NCBI GenBank assembly: GCA_050084515.1
Contig: CM114271.1
Coordinates: forward strand, 59,334,001 to 59,398,000
Direction of reading: 5' to 3'
DNA length: 64,000 bases
Source of the DNA: Blasia pusilla
Lineage: Eukaryota; Marchantiophyta; Marchantiopsida; Blasiales
Made by a program: the position numbers and the translations under genes. Below, piece after piece: positions 42,526 to 55,300 of the stretch; within the stretch, counting starts at the first letter, position 1, and each line of letters opens with the position of its first letter. Under the pieces are notes generated by a model. That model was given only the letters and a program-made list of their open reading frames with translations. It was not told where the DNA came from and searched no databases.

Positions 42526-43950
42526 ATGTGTTCACATTTCACAAAGTTGGTCTTGAGCAGACACCATTCTTATGCTGGAGAGCGGGATTGGATCCTAAAG
42601 CAAGCCAGGCGGTTCGGTTGGGAGGAGACACATATTTTGAGGGTTTGGGAGGATGGTAGAGTATGCGTAGTGCCGCATCCTTTGCAGAGAGCACGACTAG
42701 TGCAGCATGCCCATGAGGAGTTGGGTCACTTTGGAGTGAAGTGGATGTACATCTTGCTCCAGATTCAGTATTGGTGGCGAGGCATGCAGATTGACGTTCA
42801 GCAGTTTGTTGCCAACTGTATGGTGTGTGATCGGGTCCGAGCATCGTTCAATGCTCCGACTCCACAATTACATCCATTACTGATCATGGTCTTAGGGTAT
42901 AGATGGAGTTTGGATTTTGAAGGACCTTTGCCTTTGACGAAGCGTCACAATCGTTATGTGTTGGTGATGGTCGAGCACTTCTCGAAGTGGATCGAGTTGG
43001 TTGCATTGCCTAACAAAGCGAGTGAGGGAGTAGCTTATGCCTTCCTTGACATAGTGTTGATTCATTATGGTGCACCGGCTGAGGTGTTGAGAGACCAGGG
43101 TACCGAGTTTCACGGTGAGTTCCAGGCGTTGTGTGATCAGGCGCTGATCGACCATCGCACGACTTCGCGAGATCATCCCGAGGCGGATGGATTGGCGGAG
43201 AGAGTTGTGCAGACCGTGAAGAGGGGTTTACGCAAGTATGGCTTGCAAAGATGTCACCTAGGAGATTGGGACCTCCACTTGCCCTGGTTGGCGATGGGAT
43301 ACAGATTCAGCAGGCAGGCATCCTTAGCGTCTTTTTCACCGTACTTGCTACTTTATGGCCGAGAGCCAGATTTACCTGTGACCATTCGTCAAGATTCTGA
43401 TGAGGTGTTGGACCTTGATGACCCCGATGTATGGATGCAAGCATGTTCTCAGAGGGCAGAGTTGTTTCGGAGAGTGATGCCCATGGCGTTCAAGAACTTG
43501 GCGATTGCACAACATCGGGATACGTTGAGGTATGCGACTTTTTGGGGTGGTGGTTATCGACCAACTATCCGGAGGTTTCATCAGGGAGATTATGTTGACT
43601 TGCAGCAGACGGCACCGACGACGTTGGATATGATTGTAGGGCGCACTATCCTGAGAGTGCGTGACGTTTTGCCATCCGGTGTTCTCTTGCTGGAGGGACG
43701 CGATGGTATGGTATGGAAGGATCATGTGCGTAATTGTGCGCCATGTCACCTTCCTAACATTGATGGTACAATAGATCCGAGCTTAGCAGTAGTTCCTGCA
43801 CGCTTGCGTTGTATGTTGTGTGGTTTTGCCCGTGGTGCGGCCACGATGCTAGTCTGTGATGGATGTTTGAGAGGTTGCATATTGCATGTCTGACGCCACC
43901 TCTCACTAGGGTTCCTCAGGGACGATGGATGTGTTCCAGATGTATATAGA
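42526..43950 (+). pseudogene. Ty3/gypsy integrase with C-terminal PHD finger (retroelement D)
   Basis: An open frame of 455 codons holds a complete integrase. An HHCC zinc domain (HAHEELGHFG ... CMVCDR) is followed by a core with SLDFEGP, LRDQGTEFHG and DGLAERVVQTVKRGL (the three acidic catalytic residues) and a long C-terminal region. It ends in a PHD-type finger (LRCMLCG, MLVCDGCLRG). One base is missing in the finger near 43875, which causes an early stop; the remaining zinc ligands (GRWMC, SRC) follow in another frame up to TAG 43947-43949. No reverse transcriptase precedes it: upstream sequence to 42350 is unrelated, so the element is 5'-truncated at its junction with MULE-2. The linker with DDPDVWMQACSQRAE is the same as in the 2.5 kb remnant. 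Confidence 0.85.
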
Positions 43951-44117
43951 GGAGATACTAGGTAGGTTATGATTCTGACTTTTTCTATGACATGGATGAT
44001 AGGAAGGCGACTAACGATGGGGCCACATGAGCACCCGGCCTTTCTGCTCTTAGCGTCCTAGAGATGTATGTCATGGTAGGTAGGGATAGATGGCTATGTG
44101 GAGTTAGAGGGACCTAA

Positions 44118-44137
44118 CCACCAGCTAGGGGGGCGAT
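44118..44137 (+). other. Polypurine tract of retroelement D
   Basis: CAGCTAGGGGGGCGAT lies just before the TGGAGATATTTTGG that begins the LTR-like region, matching the tract at 3118-3135. Confidence 0.6.
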
Positions 44138-44904
44138 TGGAGATATTTTGGTACTTCTCACCTCTGTGTTTGAATGCCATGAGTTAGCATGGGATCGTGT
44201 GTGTCTGTGTGTGTGTGTTCGGTGATAGTGATGTATGTTGTGTAGCGATGTGTATGCGCACGACAACTGTCACGTCTTTTAGGATAGATCGGTGAGATCT
44301 AGAAGAGCGCCTTTGTGAGTAGTGGAGGACAGGCTCAGTAGGTTGAGGATGACCTGTTGAGGCCCCGGGAAACTTGGAGAGCAGGTTTCCCCTTCGTTGC
44401 GGCTCATTTGGAACCATATTGAGGAACTTACTATTTTAGGTAATTGCCATTTTGAGTATCTGATCGAATTTCTATTTTTGGTAAGTGGCCCTTAAATTCC
44501 TACATCAAGTCAAGAGCCAAGGAGATGACTTGGGAGAATAGGTTGCCATGGAGAGAGCTTGGGTGACGGGAGGGGTATACCTCAAGGAGAGAGAGCTTGA
44601 GAGCTCATTATCTCTGTTGAACCTCTTGGCATGAGGCGGCGGAGCTATGGTCACTTGCCTTGTGAGTGTAACCCAAGCCTCTCATTAGGAGAGTGGGTTT
44701 GGTTTGACAGAGAGAGAGTGCACACCTTTGAGAGCTATAGTGTGAGATGGTGTAGAGAGAGATTGGATCTTACTTTATTGGAGATATTTTGGTACTTCTC
44801 GCCTCTGTGTTTGGATGCCATGAGTTAGCATGCGATCGTGCGTGTTTGTGTGTGTGTTCGGTGACAGCGATGTTTGTTGTGTAGCGATGTGTATGCGCAC
44901 GACA
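44138..44904 (+). repeat. LTR-like region of retroelement D with swapped middle
   Basis: Two direct repeats of about 127 bp (44138-44265 and 44779-44904, both ending GCGCACGACA) flank a 511-bp segment. That segment (44268-44778, starting TGTCACGTC) is homologous to the LTR-like start of elements A and B. In the 3136-3896 copy the middle is a different sequence. The last 50 bp of the flanking repeat are shared between both regions. Confidence 0.6.
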
Positions 44905-45299
44905 CCCCTCTTCAACAAGATTGGTACGACCCAATCCAATCATATTTGAAGATCGAGAGGAGTTCAAAGTTGAGACTATACTTGATGAGTGTGGAGTAAA
45001 GAGAGCAAGGAAGGAGATCATGACTTGTATATGTTGTGGCATCACAAGATTAGGTGGGTGAGTTTGACACGGTTTGCTATCGCAATGGGGCCTAAGTGTC
45101 ATGTACTTAGTATGACCCGCCATGTCGGGTTAGATGAGATTGGGGTAGGCTTGGTTGTCAAGAAAAGGATAAGGTCATGACCCTAGGAATTTATGAATGC
45201 AACCCAAGGATTACCTATGGTGTCTTTAAGGGGGGGCCAACTAAAGTCAAGGAGGACGTCAACTAAGCAAAGTGGGGGAGCATCGCGAATAGTTAAGTT
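44905..45299 (+). pseudogene. C-terminal chromodomain fragment of a Ty3/gypsy chromovirus (element E)
   Basis: A short frame with EDREEFKVETILDECGVKRARKE resembles the first strands of a chromodomain (VExILDxR-type). The continuation DHDLYMLWHHK (about 45020) is in another frame and resembles the YLVKWxxY strand. A purine-rich tract (AAAGTGGGGGAG, 45269-45280) then precedes LTR sequence at 45300. Only the very end of pol is present. Confidence 0.55.
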
Positions 45300-45940
45300 T
45301 GTGACACTCATACTAGTCGGGATTTAGGAAGCGAGTCATGATCGCGGGTCCAAGGAGGAAAGACCTTGGTCTAACCCACCAATTTTTGCAACTTAGACTA
45401 GCTATTTGTAAGACTAGGAAGAGCGGCTAAACCAACCACGGGACTAACAATAGGCGAGATATGCACGTGTCTTGTGATACACCTTAGGTGAGAAAGGGGT
45501 ATAGCTACTCGTGGGGACAAAGCCAAGACAATCAAGTTTTGAGACCTTGGAACCAAGTGCCAAATTAAGGGTGAGAAGCAAGGAATACGTGAGTAGTCAA
45601 GATGGGCAAGACGCTATGAGATCAGTCACGAAACGCAAAGGGTGGAAAAACAATCATGAGTCGCCAAATGGGGAGTGAAGATGGGCACAAGCCATGAGAC
45701 ATATGAACTGCGGGTCCTAGCTCCAAGATGCGTTTGGGGAGTCGAGATTTGCATAAGGTGCTAGAAGCCTTTTCCAAGCCACCTTGATGGATAACTACTC
45801 AAACGTTGATATGCGGGTCACAAACCACCTTTGGGTTGAGGGCCAAAATCTAGGGCTCGTTAGGGACAATGGGGAAGGCGGGGTTCCCATGAATAATCCT
45901 AGAAGTACCCATACACCACGAAAGTTAGAGGGTGCTAACT
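45300..45940 (+). repeat. LTR of element E (partial)
   Basis: It begins TGTGACACTCATACTAG after the purine tract and aligns with the inverted LTR at 49812-49200, for example GGAAGCGAGTCATGATC, TCCAAGGAGGAAAGA and GGGACAATGGGGAAGG. It loses similarity near 45930 and passes into an AT-rich junction (45960-46100). Confidence 0.65.
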
Positions 45941-46121
45941 TTGATATAATATCAATACAAAATCCAATAGTGCTAACTTTCATGTTGATTTGATATAAGA
46001 AAAAAAATATATTTTATATCAATTAATTAACTTTCAAAGCCAAGTATATGCACAAAAATTTCTATAAAATAAGATTCTATTCATAAATGACATCATAGAT
46101 ACATAAAATGCATATTACATT

Positions 46122-47690
46122 CTAATTGATATCAAAATGACGTAGCTCCAAGTGTTGTGATGTAGGGGGGGATAGTCCGCCCAGAATTGTAAAAGGTTGA
46201 AAAGGCCGTAGCGTCTGGCTATAGTCCATTTGGTTCTTTTGACAAACCAAACACGATGAGACATCATTTATGTTATCCTTATCTTGAGATGGCCAATAAG
46301 AATATTTCTTAAGAATCTCCAAGGTTGCTACTTGACTTGAATGTCCCATCCAAGTTGCATCATGATGAAGCTTAAAAACCTTAGTCCTTAAACTCTTAGG
46401 AAAGTATATCCTTAGTGTCTTCCATTTCAAAAAACCATCCAGAAGTGTAACATGCCTTATATTTGGCCCCTTCTTTAGAGCCTCTAACCATCCTTCGGCG
46501 ATTTTAATGTGCTGGTAAGCCGCCTTCACCAAGTTCCTCCAATCGGTTTTGAACACCCAAGTTTCCTCAAGTATTGCTCCCACCTACTCAAGGCATCAAC
46601 TACCACATTCTCCTTTCCTGAAAATTTTCATATTGAATATCGCTTGGTATTCTTGCCAACAAAGTTGTTTAAGTGATAGTTTCTCTCAACTTGCAAAATA
46701 CTTGTAAGTGATGTTGTGAGTGTAAACCTTAAAGTACGGACTATGTAACAAGCATACTTCCCACTTCTTAAGGCAAGAAATCATCGCATATATCTCCCTT
46801 TTATGAGTGGGAAAGTTCTTCTATAACTTGGCTGACTCATAAGAAGCTGGTCGACCCGCTTGGTTCAGCATTCCCCTGAGTTACGCTTGTCGGTCCAAAC
46901 TTCGAACGGGACCCCGATTTTCAAAAACTTTAGTACAAAATGGTTTCTTATTATAAACTTTAGTTGCTCAAACCCCTCCTGATACTCCTTGGACCATTGA
47001 AAAACCCTTGCTTTCCACACCAAGTTGTAGAGCGATCTAGCAACCTTAGAAAAATCCTATATGTATCTTCTATAAAAGATTACAGATCCAACAAATGAAC
47101 TTATCTTGGTCAAGTTCCTTGGTGTTGGACACAACTCGATAACCTTAAGCTTGTCACGATTGGATGGTATGCCTTTTGTTATCAATGTGTGTCCCAAGAA
47201 TTCCACTTTTTTGGACCATGAAGCAACACTTTGAAGGTTTTGCGAATAATTTATTCTCCCTCGAACGCCCAAAGATTTCTTTGAGGAGAACCTCATATTC
47301 CATGTGGATCACCAAATGTATGGGGATGTTATCAAAGAACACCATTACTCCCCTATCTAACAAATACTGAAATATAGCATTCAAGAGAGTTATGAATGTT
47401 GTTGGCGTGTTAGCTAGTCTGAACAACATCATTAGGAACTCATAGGATTTGAATCTTAGCTTGATCGTGGTCTTATGCTCATCCCCTTTTACAATTTATA
47501 CTTGGTAACACCCTTGCCTTAGGGCTATCTTGGTAAAATACTTGGACCCCCCCATCCCATTGAATAGGTGCAATGGATACTTGTTCCTGATAGTCTTTTT
47601 GTTCAAAGCCTTGTAATCCACACACAAACACATATATCCATCCTTCTTCAAGATGAACAAGAAAGGGGATCCAAACACTTACTTACTTCG
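46122..47690 (-). pseudogene. Decayed chromovirus pol (element F): RT, RNase H and integrase N-terminus
   Basis: On the minus strand, 47678-47496 encodes the RT fingers (KKDGYMCLCVDYKALNKKTI). 47432-47154 has FRLANTPTTFITLLNAIF and VMVFFDNIPIH, where the catalytic DD of F/Y-x-DD is damaged (FFDN). 47296-47057 has VEFLGHTLITKGIPSNRDK. After a degraded RNase H zone, 46583-46122 carries the integrase zinc domain (LHHDATWMGHSSQ, then CLVCQKNQMD) but no core. Stops and frameshifts are numerous. It is on the opposite strand from fragment E of the same family. Confidence 0.8.
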
Positions 47691-48940
47691 GAAAATGAAA
47701 CCACTTTCCTCCAATGTTTTCATATGCATATATAAGAGTTTCCTTTCTTGGGGAGTCATCCTCCATGGGTTCATTGCGATTAGGGCCGTTATAGGTTTGA
47801 GTTCAATTTTATGATTTGCATCTTTCTAAGGTGGAAAACCTATTGAAAGTTATGTGGTTAAGACATCCCTGAATCCTTCCAAGATTTTTTTCGCTCTAGG
47901 CGTAAGGTTTCCTTTTAGTTCCTTCTTTGATGGTGCATCATCCAATTCATAGTCCTGAACTTTCAATGTGACTTCCCAACATTGGAAATCCCCCCTTGAG
48001 ATCCTTTTCAAGTTGCTTGACCGAAATCAATTGAGCAATATGCTTTAATTGATTAATCCTCAAAATTTGAGGACACGAATTTACGCTTTAAATCTTAATA
48101 ATCCTTATGGCATTTCCATCATCAAGAGAAACTTGTAAGATACCTTTGGCTGATCTAATCACCATGGCATATTTACGTAAAAACCTAGGTGATAAAATCA
48201 TATCTATGCCGCCTAAGCTACATCCCACAAATTTTCTCCCCATTGATTAACTGGGCTTTCATTCTTACAATCACCATCTTAATGTTCAATTCCTAAGTTG
48301 AGGTGGTTATGGAGTGCCTATCCAGGCATTACTGAAGTTAGGAATTAAGGCATGGATATTTTTTTGCATATTAATACATATTATTATGGTCCCCTCAATT
48401 ACATAGTTCATCTAAGCTTGTATTTGTTCCTTCAACGCCTTGAAGATGGCGCGTTGAACCTCATTGAAACTTGTGGGTGGTTAAACCCCCACAACCTTCC
48501 TTTGAGTATTCTTGCTAATCTTCCTCTTCACTGATGATGACTCCTTGGATTCACCCATTTGGACATGGCATCCCCCAAGGTCTAGTTTTGCCAATGAGTT
48601 ACCACACCAAGAGTCTTGGGTGGGGAGTTTTGGTTGATCAGCGTTTTGTTCCCCAAACCCTCATCATGATCGTGTAACTCATTGAATTAACCTATATCCT
48701 TGAAGTCTTGTTAGAGATTAAGCCCAATAGGTGCATTCTTCATATCCCTTGGACCTTCCCCAAGTTGGGGCGGTATGAGATCCATGACCTTTTCCCTATC
48801 CCTACCGGGCTTGTCCCTATCTTTGGCCATGCCGATTGCTGCCACAAAAATTGCCCACTAACCATGACCTATCCGGTGGTTTTCTCTAATAACATGTTAT
48901 AGAGTCTCTCTTGTACTTCACCTAACCTCATCCTAGATCA
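47691..48940 (-). other. Probable protease/spacer region of element F
   Basis: No frame is open for long. A minus-strand stretch near 48190-48230 (GGIDMILSPRFLRKYAMVI) resembles the end of a retroviral-type aspartic protease, consistent with its position before RT. The rest is too decayed to assign. Confidence 0.4.
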
Positions 48941-49812
48941 CTCTCAACCTTGAGCTTTGGAAGTGGAAGACTTAGATTGAGTCCTAAAGACTTAACCGGT
49001 TGCCGAGAAGCCGCCAAGCGCTAATCGGGTCGAGTCTCCCCAAGTGCATACCGTCTCCCTAGAAAGAATCTTCCCCAAGCCTTGACCATTCTCTCCAAGT
49101 CGCTCGCCTAAACTGGAGCGAATTGGTTAATTCCTCAAGGTGTGTTCCCTTAGCTCAAACATGAAACATGACCAAACACTCATCACAATTAGCTCATAGT
49201 TCAAGGGCTTGAGCGGATAGAGAGGGAGAGTGTCCCCCCTAGAGGTATCTCTGGGTTTTTGGGGGAACCCCACCTTCCCCATTGTGCCATTCGAGCCCTT
49301 GTGGAGTCCTATGGTCTTGTGTTTGACTAGCTTGTTATCCATGAAGATGACTTGGTGGAGACTTCTTGGAGCTTATGCAACTCTCGGCTTCCAAAACACA
49401 TCTTGGAGCTTGGACCCATTTTCCATGTGTCTCGTGGCTAGCTCCTATCTTTACTCCTTGTTTAGCGTCTCACGACTATCTTGCTTCCCTTTGCGTTTTG
49501 TGACTACTCTCGAGGCGTCACATCCATCTCGATTACTCATGTGTTCCTTGCTTCTCGCTCTTGACTTGGCTTTTGGCTCTAGGTCTCAAACCTTGCTTGG
49601 CTTGCTTTTGTCCTAGTTCTGCCCCTTTCTCACCTAAGGCTAAAGGCACGTGTTTGTCTCGTCTAGCGTTAGTCCCAGAGTTGGTTCTGTTGCCCTTCCT
49701 AGTCTCACGATTCGATAGTCTAGGTACAATTTTGGTGGGTCACACCAAGATCTTTCCTCCTTGGACCCATGATCATGACTCGCTTCCTAGGCTATCGCTA
49801 GTGTGGGCACCA
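48941..49812 (-). repeat. LTR of element F
   Basis: On the minus strand it starts TGGTGCCCACACTAG at 49812 and aligns with LTR E (45300-45930) over several hundred bases. The inner boundary near 48940 is approximate. Confidence 0.6.
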
Positions 49813-52325
49813 TAGACTTAGCTATTTACTTAGATATTGATTGAGAGATCAAACGATCCTATTGGCTGAGAGGGCCAAGTATCAAGAGGAAAGGTTTTGA
49901 AGATTATAGGAGCACACTCCAATAATAATCTACTAGCCCAACATGTGCGATGCATGGGTTTTAATTACCTCCCACAATTAATTTTTAAGTGTCATTCTAA
50001 ATCTATTTAAAGCAATTTTATTGATTCAAAAGGTAAGCCATCCTATTGTTTAAAACTGCCAAGTGTCAAGAGGAGAAGAGGTTGCAAAATTAAGGGGGAA
50101 TACTTGATAATAACATGGATAATATAATTGGAGAATGAAATTTTTAATAGTTGCGCCTATACTTGACACTTGCCATAAGATTTCTCTCAAAAATAGTTAT
50201 GGTCATGTTAGTTAGGGATCATGGGGAGAGATTTGTAAGGAAAGTGACATCGAAACTTGAATAACAAGGCAAAGATTTTAGAGATGCCTTTCCCTTCACC
50301 ACATTAGAACGATCTCAAAAGAAATCTTCACCGGTGCATAGAAGGAGCATTATACTAGTATTTCATATAATATAGACAAAACAATTCCTCTCCAGCTAAA
50401 CAATGCAAACCACTATATAATTGCGTAGACAACACTAGTTGGAGCCTGTGCTCAACACGAGCCCTCTTGATATCTCTAACCTTCATCTTGCATACTTGTA
50501 GGCTTCTCCATCTTAATTAGATGGAACTACTTTTTAGATAGGACAGGTGTCATAAGTAGAGGCCACCTGAAAGGGCAAGTATCAAATATTGAATGTTTGT
50601 TGCTGAGACCCTATGACCAAGAAAAATCTAGATTATTGTATTACTAGTATAATGCCTGTGCTATGCACATGTGAACATCATAGTGAGAAAAGACATCAAT
50701 TAAGTTACCTGTTAAGACGCATGTTAATTTAATTCCTCAATTATATACTACACGTGTCATCACCGAGGGAGAGTTGAAAATACACGTGTCTGTATGGGAG
50801 GAGCGTTTCTTCAAACCTCATCCTCTTTTAATTATATAGATTGGAGGGTGCCCGTTCATTTTGAGATCATCTCTCTTTTTTATACATGTCCTTTTCGGCC
50901 GATAATATCACACTTCGTCCAAGCCAATAGGATCACTTGAATTCAATCATACACTTATGTAATTAAAAATTATACATCAGGAAACATCAGCTAGTGTAGA
51001 TTATTGCTTCCGCCCCCAACCTTTTCCATACCCACAAGCAATGCTCGGCAGGAACCGGCATTCTTTGTTAAAGAAGCCGATTGAGAACGATCGATTTCCG
51101 GTTCAAATATGAAAGTTTTGGAAAAATTCCGACGAGAAAAATGAGTCTTCTTTGTTAAATTTAAAAAAAAAAGGCTAAAATGGAGAAATTGCCGACTACC
51201 TTGAGAGTTCTCTTGGAAAGCTACCGGTATGCATAAAATCCTTGCCGAGCACTGCCCACAAGTATTCACTTTAGAGGATTTCTCAAGAAAGGTGTGACTT
51301 CATCATTACCGGTTGGGTTTTCCATTACCCGCTTTTTTTTAAACTCGTATATACCTTCATAGACAACTAACTGGGCCGATACGTGGAGAACTGATGTCCG
51401 AAGAGGAAGGAATGCGGTTCACAAGTTGGAACATAAGATCAACATGAGCAGACTACGAAGAGAAAAATGGGCCCAATGGAGGGCGAAGAATTCTCAGAAA
51501 CTCCCACCATTCGCTAAGAGTGAGGAAGAATCTGGGAAAATCCACAATCTATGAGACTTCAGCGGATTTCTGTGGGCCAAAGTAAAGAACTTGCTACATG
51601 ATGTAAACCCGCGGGAGAAAAAAATTTGCGGGATTCCTGTGAACTAACAAAATCCATAAGATGCGCCTGGAAGAATTTCTGCCAGAAATTGCAGTATCGG
51701 CTTCAGTGTCGAACGAGCGTGACGGATCGTTCGCTTCTTAGTGTTGATTTGGTGGCAACTTGTTGCCTCAACTACATGCTTTGAGGGATTGGTCTGTCAA
51801 AGACTGTTTTGGAGCCACGGAGGTTGCAGGGAGGCTCCGACTTCTTTTCCTTTCATTGGAGAGGAGGAGGAGGAGGAGGTCCCGGAGAGGTTGTTGCAAG
51901 AGAACATGAATCTCGAGGGTGCGGAAAACCATGGAGTGGGCTGAGGCATGGCTCTCGGACGAGACAGAAAAGGGATCAAACTAGGGTTTAAGAGAGAGGC
52001 GGTCCGTTCTGCTGCGTAGTACACACCTGGGTGCGGCGGGAAGGGTTTCAGTAGTTTCGATGGCATAATGTCATTATGGACTGGAATTGCCTACTGAGGA
52101 AAGCTGGAATTTGATTGCTTTAGATCTTCAGCGTAACGTAATGTGCAACGCATTCTCGGAGGGGTCGTGCTGCAGTAGAGGAGACGTGTATGTGCCGCCG
52201 AAAGCAACGGTTTTTCTGTAATTTTGACGCCACGATGCCAATAGGGTGCTGGAATCGCACGTTAAGCTCTGCAAAGTGGGGAATTTGAGCCCAACAGCAT
52301 CAGTGTCAAGAGTTACACTGTGGAA
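49813..52325. other. Intergenic region between the transposon island and the genes
   Basis: AT-rich sequence without a supported gene. It holds repeats of small-element type: CCTATTGGCTGAGAG ... CCAAGT(A/G)TCAAGAGGA at 49858 and 50041, and an ACTAG(T/C)...GCC(T)GTGCT motif at about 50432 and 50645. From about 51600 to 52325 it is GC-richer and probably contains the promoter and leader of the exonuclease gene. Long frames here (for example 51741-51944) have no family features. Confidence 0.4.
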
Positions 52326-55300
52326 ATGCAGGCACCTTCTCGAAGGCGCATGGCGAAAAAGAAGAAACAGCTCGTGGCTGCCGGGAAAGGGAGTCAAAAG
52401 GACTACTACGATGTATATGGAACTGAGGTAGGCCAAGGTCGCCTCCCCACTTGATGCCACGCGGGCTTCACATCCGCGAATTCAATTTTAGCAACTGTAA
52501 TGTATTTTCTCTGATAAAAATGGTGGAATTCCAATACTCCCGCCAGTATCTCATACTATTTTTCTCTGCGTAGGTATGTGAAATACAGAACCTGGAACAC
52601 ATGCATGATTTCTTATTTCTGTCCGCTCGTTACCAATGTCGTCTTGCCAATGGTATCTGACTCTGTTTGAACATGAAGTACACACATGAATCAACCCATC
52701 TCTTGTCTGGGGACTTTTGTGTGTTATGTGGGTGTGTTTTGTAGGCGAAGGCCGAGGTTGAATGGAAAGTGGCGGAGAGCAGCCCGAGACTGACGTTGAA
52801 GGTGTCACAAATTCACCGAGCTTTACTTTGGATGAGATATTTATACCTTATGTTTGGTTTACATGTCAATTGTTTCACTTCGAATCTTGCTCATCTAGGC
52901 TTGCTCATACAGTCTACGAGCCGTAGACGGGAATCCTTAGAAGTTTTCCTAGTGTTTTATGTACACCATACTCCATTGAGAGTCGTCAACCTTCGGACTT
53001 GTAGGATGTTTACACGTCTAGATCCATGTCTCAAAGTTCAAGCTGGGATTTGGGTCCGAATCCCTACATCTAAGCCCTTTCTTCTTGGGGGGCTCCTTTG
53101 CTCTCTTCTCTTTCTCCTGTTCTGACTAAAACCGTCAGGACTCATTGGGGTCTAACCCTGCTTTCACAGGGTAGTATGACAGTTTTTCATTGAATTCCCA
53201 AAGTTTTGGGAATCAAAGGAGCTTGTCAGATACTTTGCACTCTCTGGCGTGCACTTTAACGAGGTGGCGACCAAAACGCGAGAGTGTTGTTTGGGATTTC
53301 GATGGTGCTTGTTTTAGAGTACTCTTTGAACTGTCAAGAACTTACAGGTGTGAGTTATTTATTTTCGTCATGTGTACAGGACTTTCAAGGGCTTGTTACG
53401 TGGATTTTGGGTGAGGGAGTGAATCCTAGCTGGGTGTTCATCAAGGTACTTATTTTCATACTGCCTCTTGTTATGAGTTTGATTGAACTTGGATATATAT
53501 TACCTCAAAGGTGAGGAATTTCAGCATCGTTATTCTGACATGGATGACAAATCGGATAATGCAGAATAAACCACTGGTTTCTAAGGTGGTGTTGCTTTTT
53601 CTTCCTGGTTTGGACGCTGCACTCTATTTGTCACAGCTTCGGTTGCTACAGAATGTCAAGTCCTGCTGTGGTACTCCCCAAGCAGTGATGGCACTCAGGT
53701 CGGTGTCGCCTTAACCGGTCATTTTTGCTTTGCTTATAAGACAGATAACAATCAGAGGACCTTCTTTAGTGATTCCTCTTAATGGAGTTGTGTATATTTT
53801 GTTTCTGAGGCCTTCAGTAATGACTAAAAACCACTCTCCAGTCTTCATCTGATTAACCATGCTCTTATGAACAGCCCAACAACCAACCCAGCTTCTACAA
53901 TTGGAGCACTTTTGACCTGTGCACGACGGAAGCGAAATGAGGTGTAGTTCCATGTTCCTTGATATTTTTATTTATATCTTATTTCTGTTTAGTAGCTCTT
54001 CCTGTCTTCGAGACAATCCTCTTCATTCAATCGTAAGTTTCCCACGGTATATTGATGTCAGAGAATCCTGAGATGTAGCCTTTTGCATTGCTTGACATTG
54101 CAGCTGCCAAATGATACAGAGAAAGTGGTTAAAGTGACGAAATCCATCTTCCATGATAATCCAAGTAATCCAAAGAATGCAGATGGAAAGGAGTTCCATG
54201 GAGAAAACTCAGCTTTATTTCTGGCTGAATCCAGCCATGGAGCTGATGTTTCCAAGAAAGCAACACAGATTAACAAGCACACATTAGGCAAGCTGGAAAG
54301 TGGAGATGAATCACCAGGCTCTCAAAAGACAGGTAGGGTGTTGTTGATTGTGGTCAGTTATTGACACGAAGGAAGGGAGATGTTCATTACAGTTACATGT
54401 AACTATTCTTTGCTTTAAGTCCTCTCGAACAAGTTGTTTTCTCATGTACGGAATGAAGAAAGAGGATCTGAATGAGGATCAGGCAGGGATGTCAAGATCC
54501 AAATTGCGTCCAGCTCCTGAAATGTACGAATTAAGTGTTTTGAGAGCAGTATGGCAAAGACCTGCTGTAGATGTTTCATACCTGCTCCACCTGATTATTT
54601 CTGAAATTTTGACCCCTGGTTTCATTCAGCTCCCTAAGCTTGAACCTGACCTGATACACTGCACTTCTATTACTCAAGTTAAAGGCTCTCAACTATAGTT
54701 TGAGCAGATAAAACTAAGCAGACTGTGGACAATTCATCAGGCTGATATCAGGTTTTACTCTGAATGATTCAGATTTTAAAGCAGAAGATCGTCCAGCTAG
54801 TTTAAGCTCACCCTTTACTGCTGCATACTATATTCTTACTCGGAGTGAGATGGAAGCGAATGGCTATCCTATGGGCAAGGTTAGCGCGAACGGGTGCAGT
54901 GTTCAGCTTCCTGAAGGTCTCTGCAGCTACTTTTGCTTATCAGCATCCAGTTCTATTCAGAGATACCTTTTCGGGATTAAAAAAAGTCAACATACATACA
55001 TATTACTGTTTCCTCATGAGTGCTTCAATTTTCGGGGTTGCAGGATTTATCATCACTCAACCTGCATCAACCTCAGAGTATCCAGAAATGGTTGCTGTGG
55101 ATTGTGAGATGGTAAGAGGTCAAGCTCCTTGGCACTTTCATGCAACAAGTTGACCTTGTATCCCAATTCAAATGATCATGTGTATAGGATATTCAAAATG
55201 TTTTGTTTGAGCTGAGTCGCTCATGGTCGTTACCTTTAGAGTCACACTTCTGGCGTGATTTATTTAGGACTTGGTGTGATGGTGATGGGGAATAAATCAT

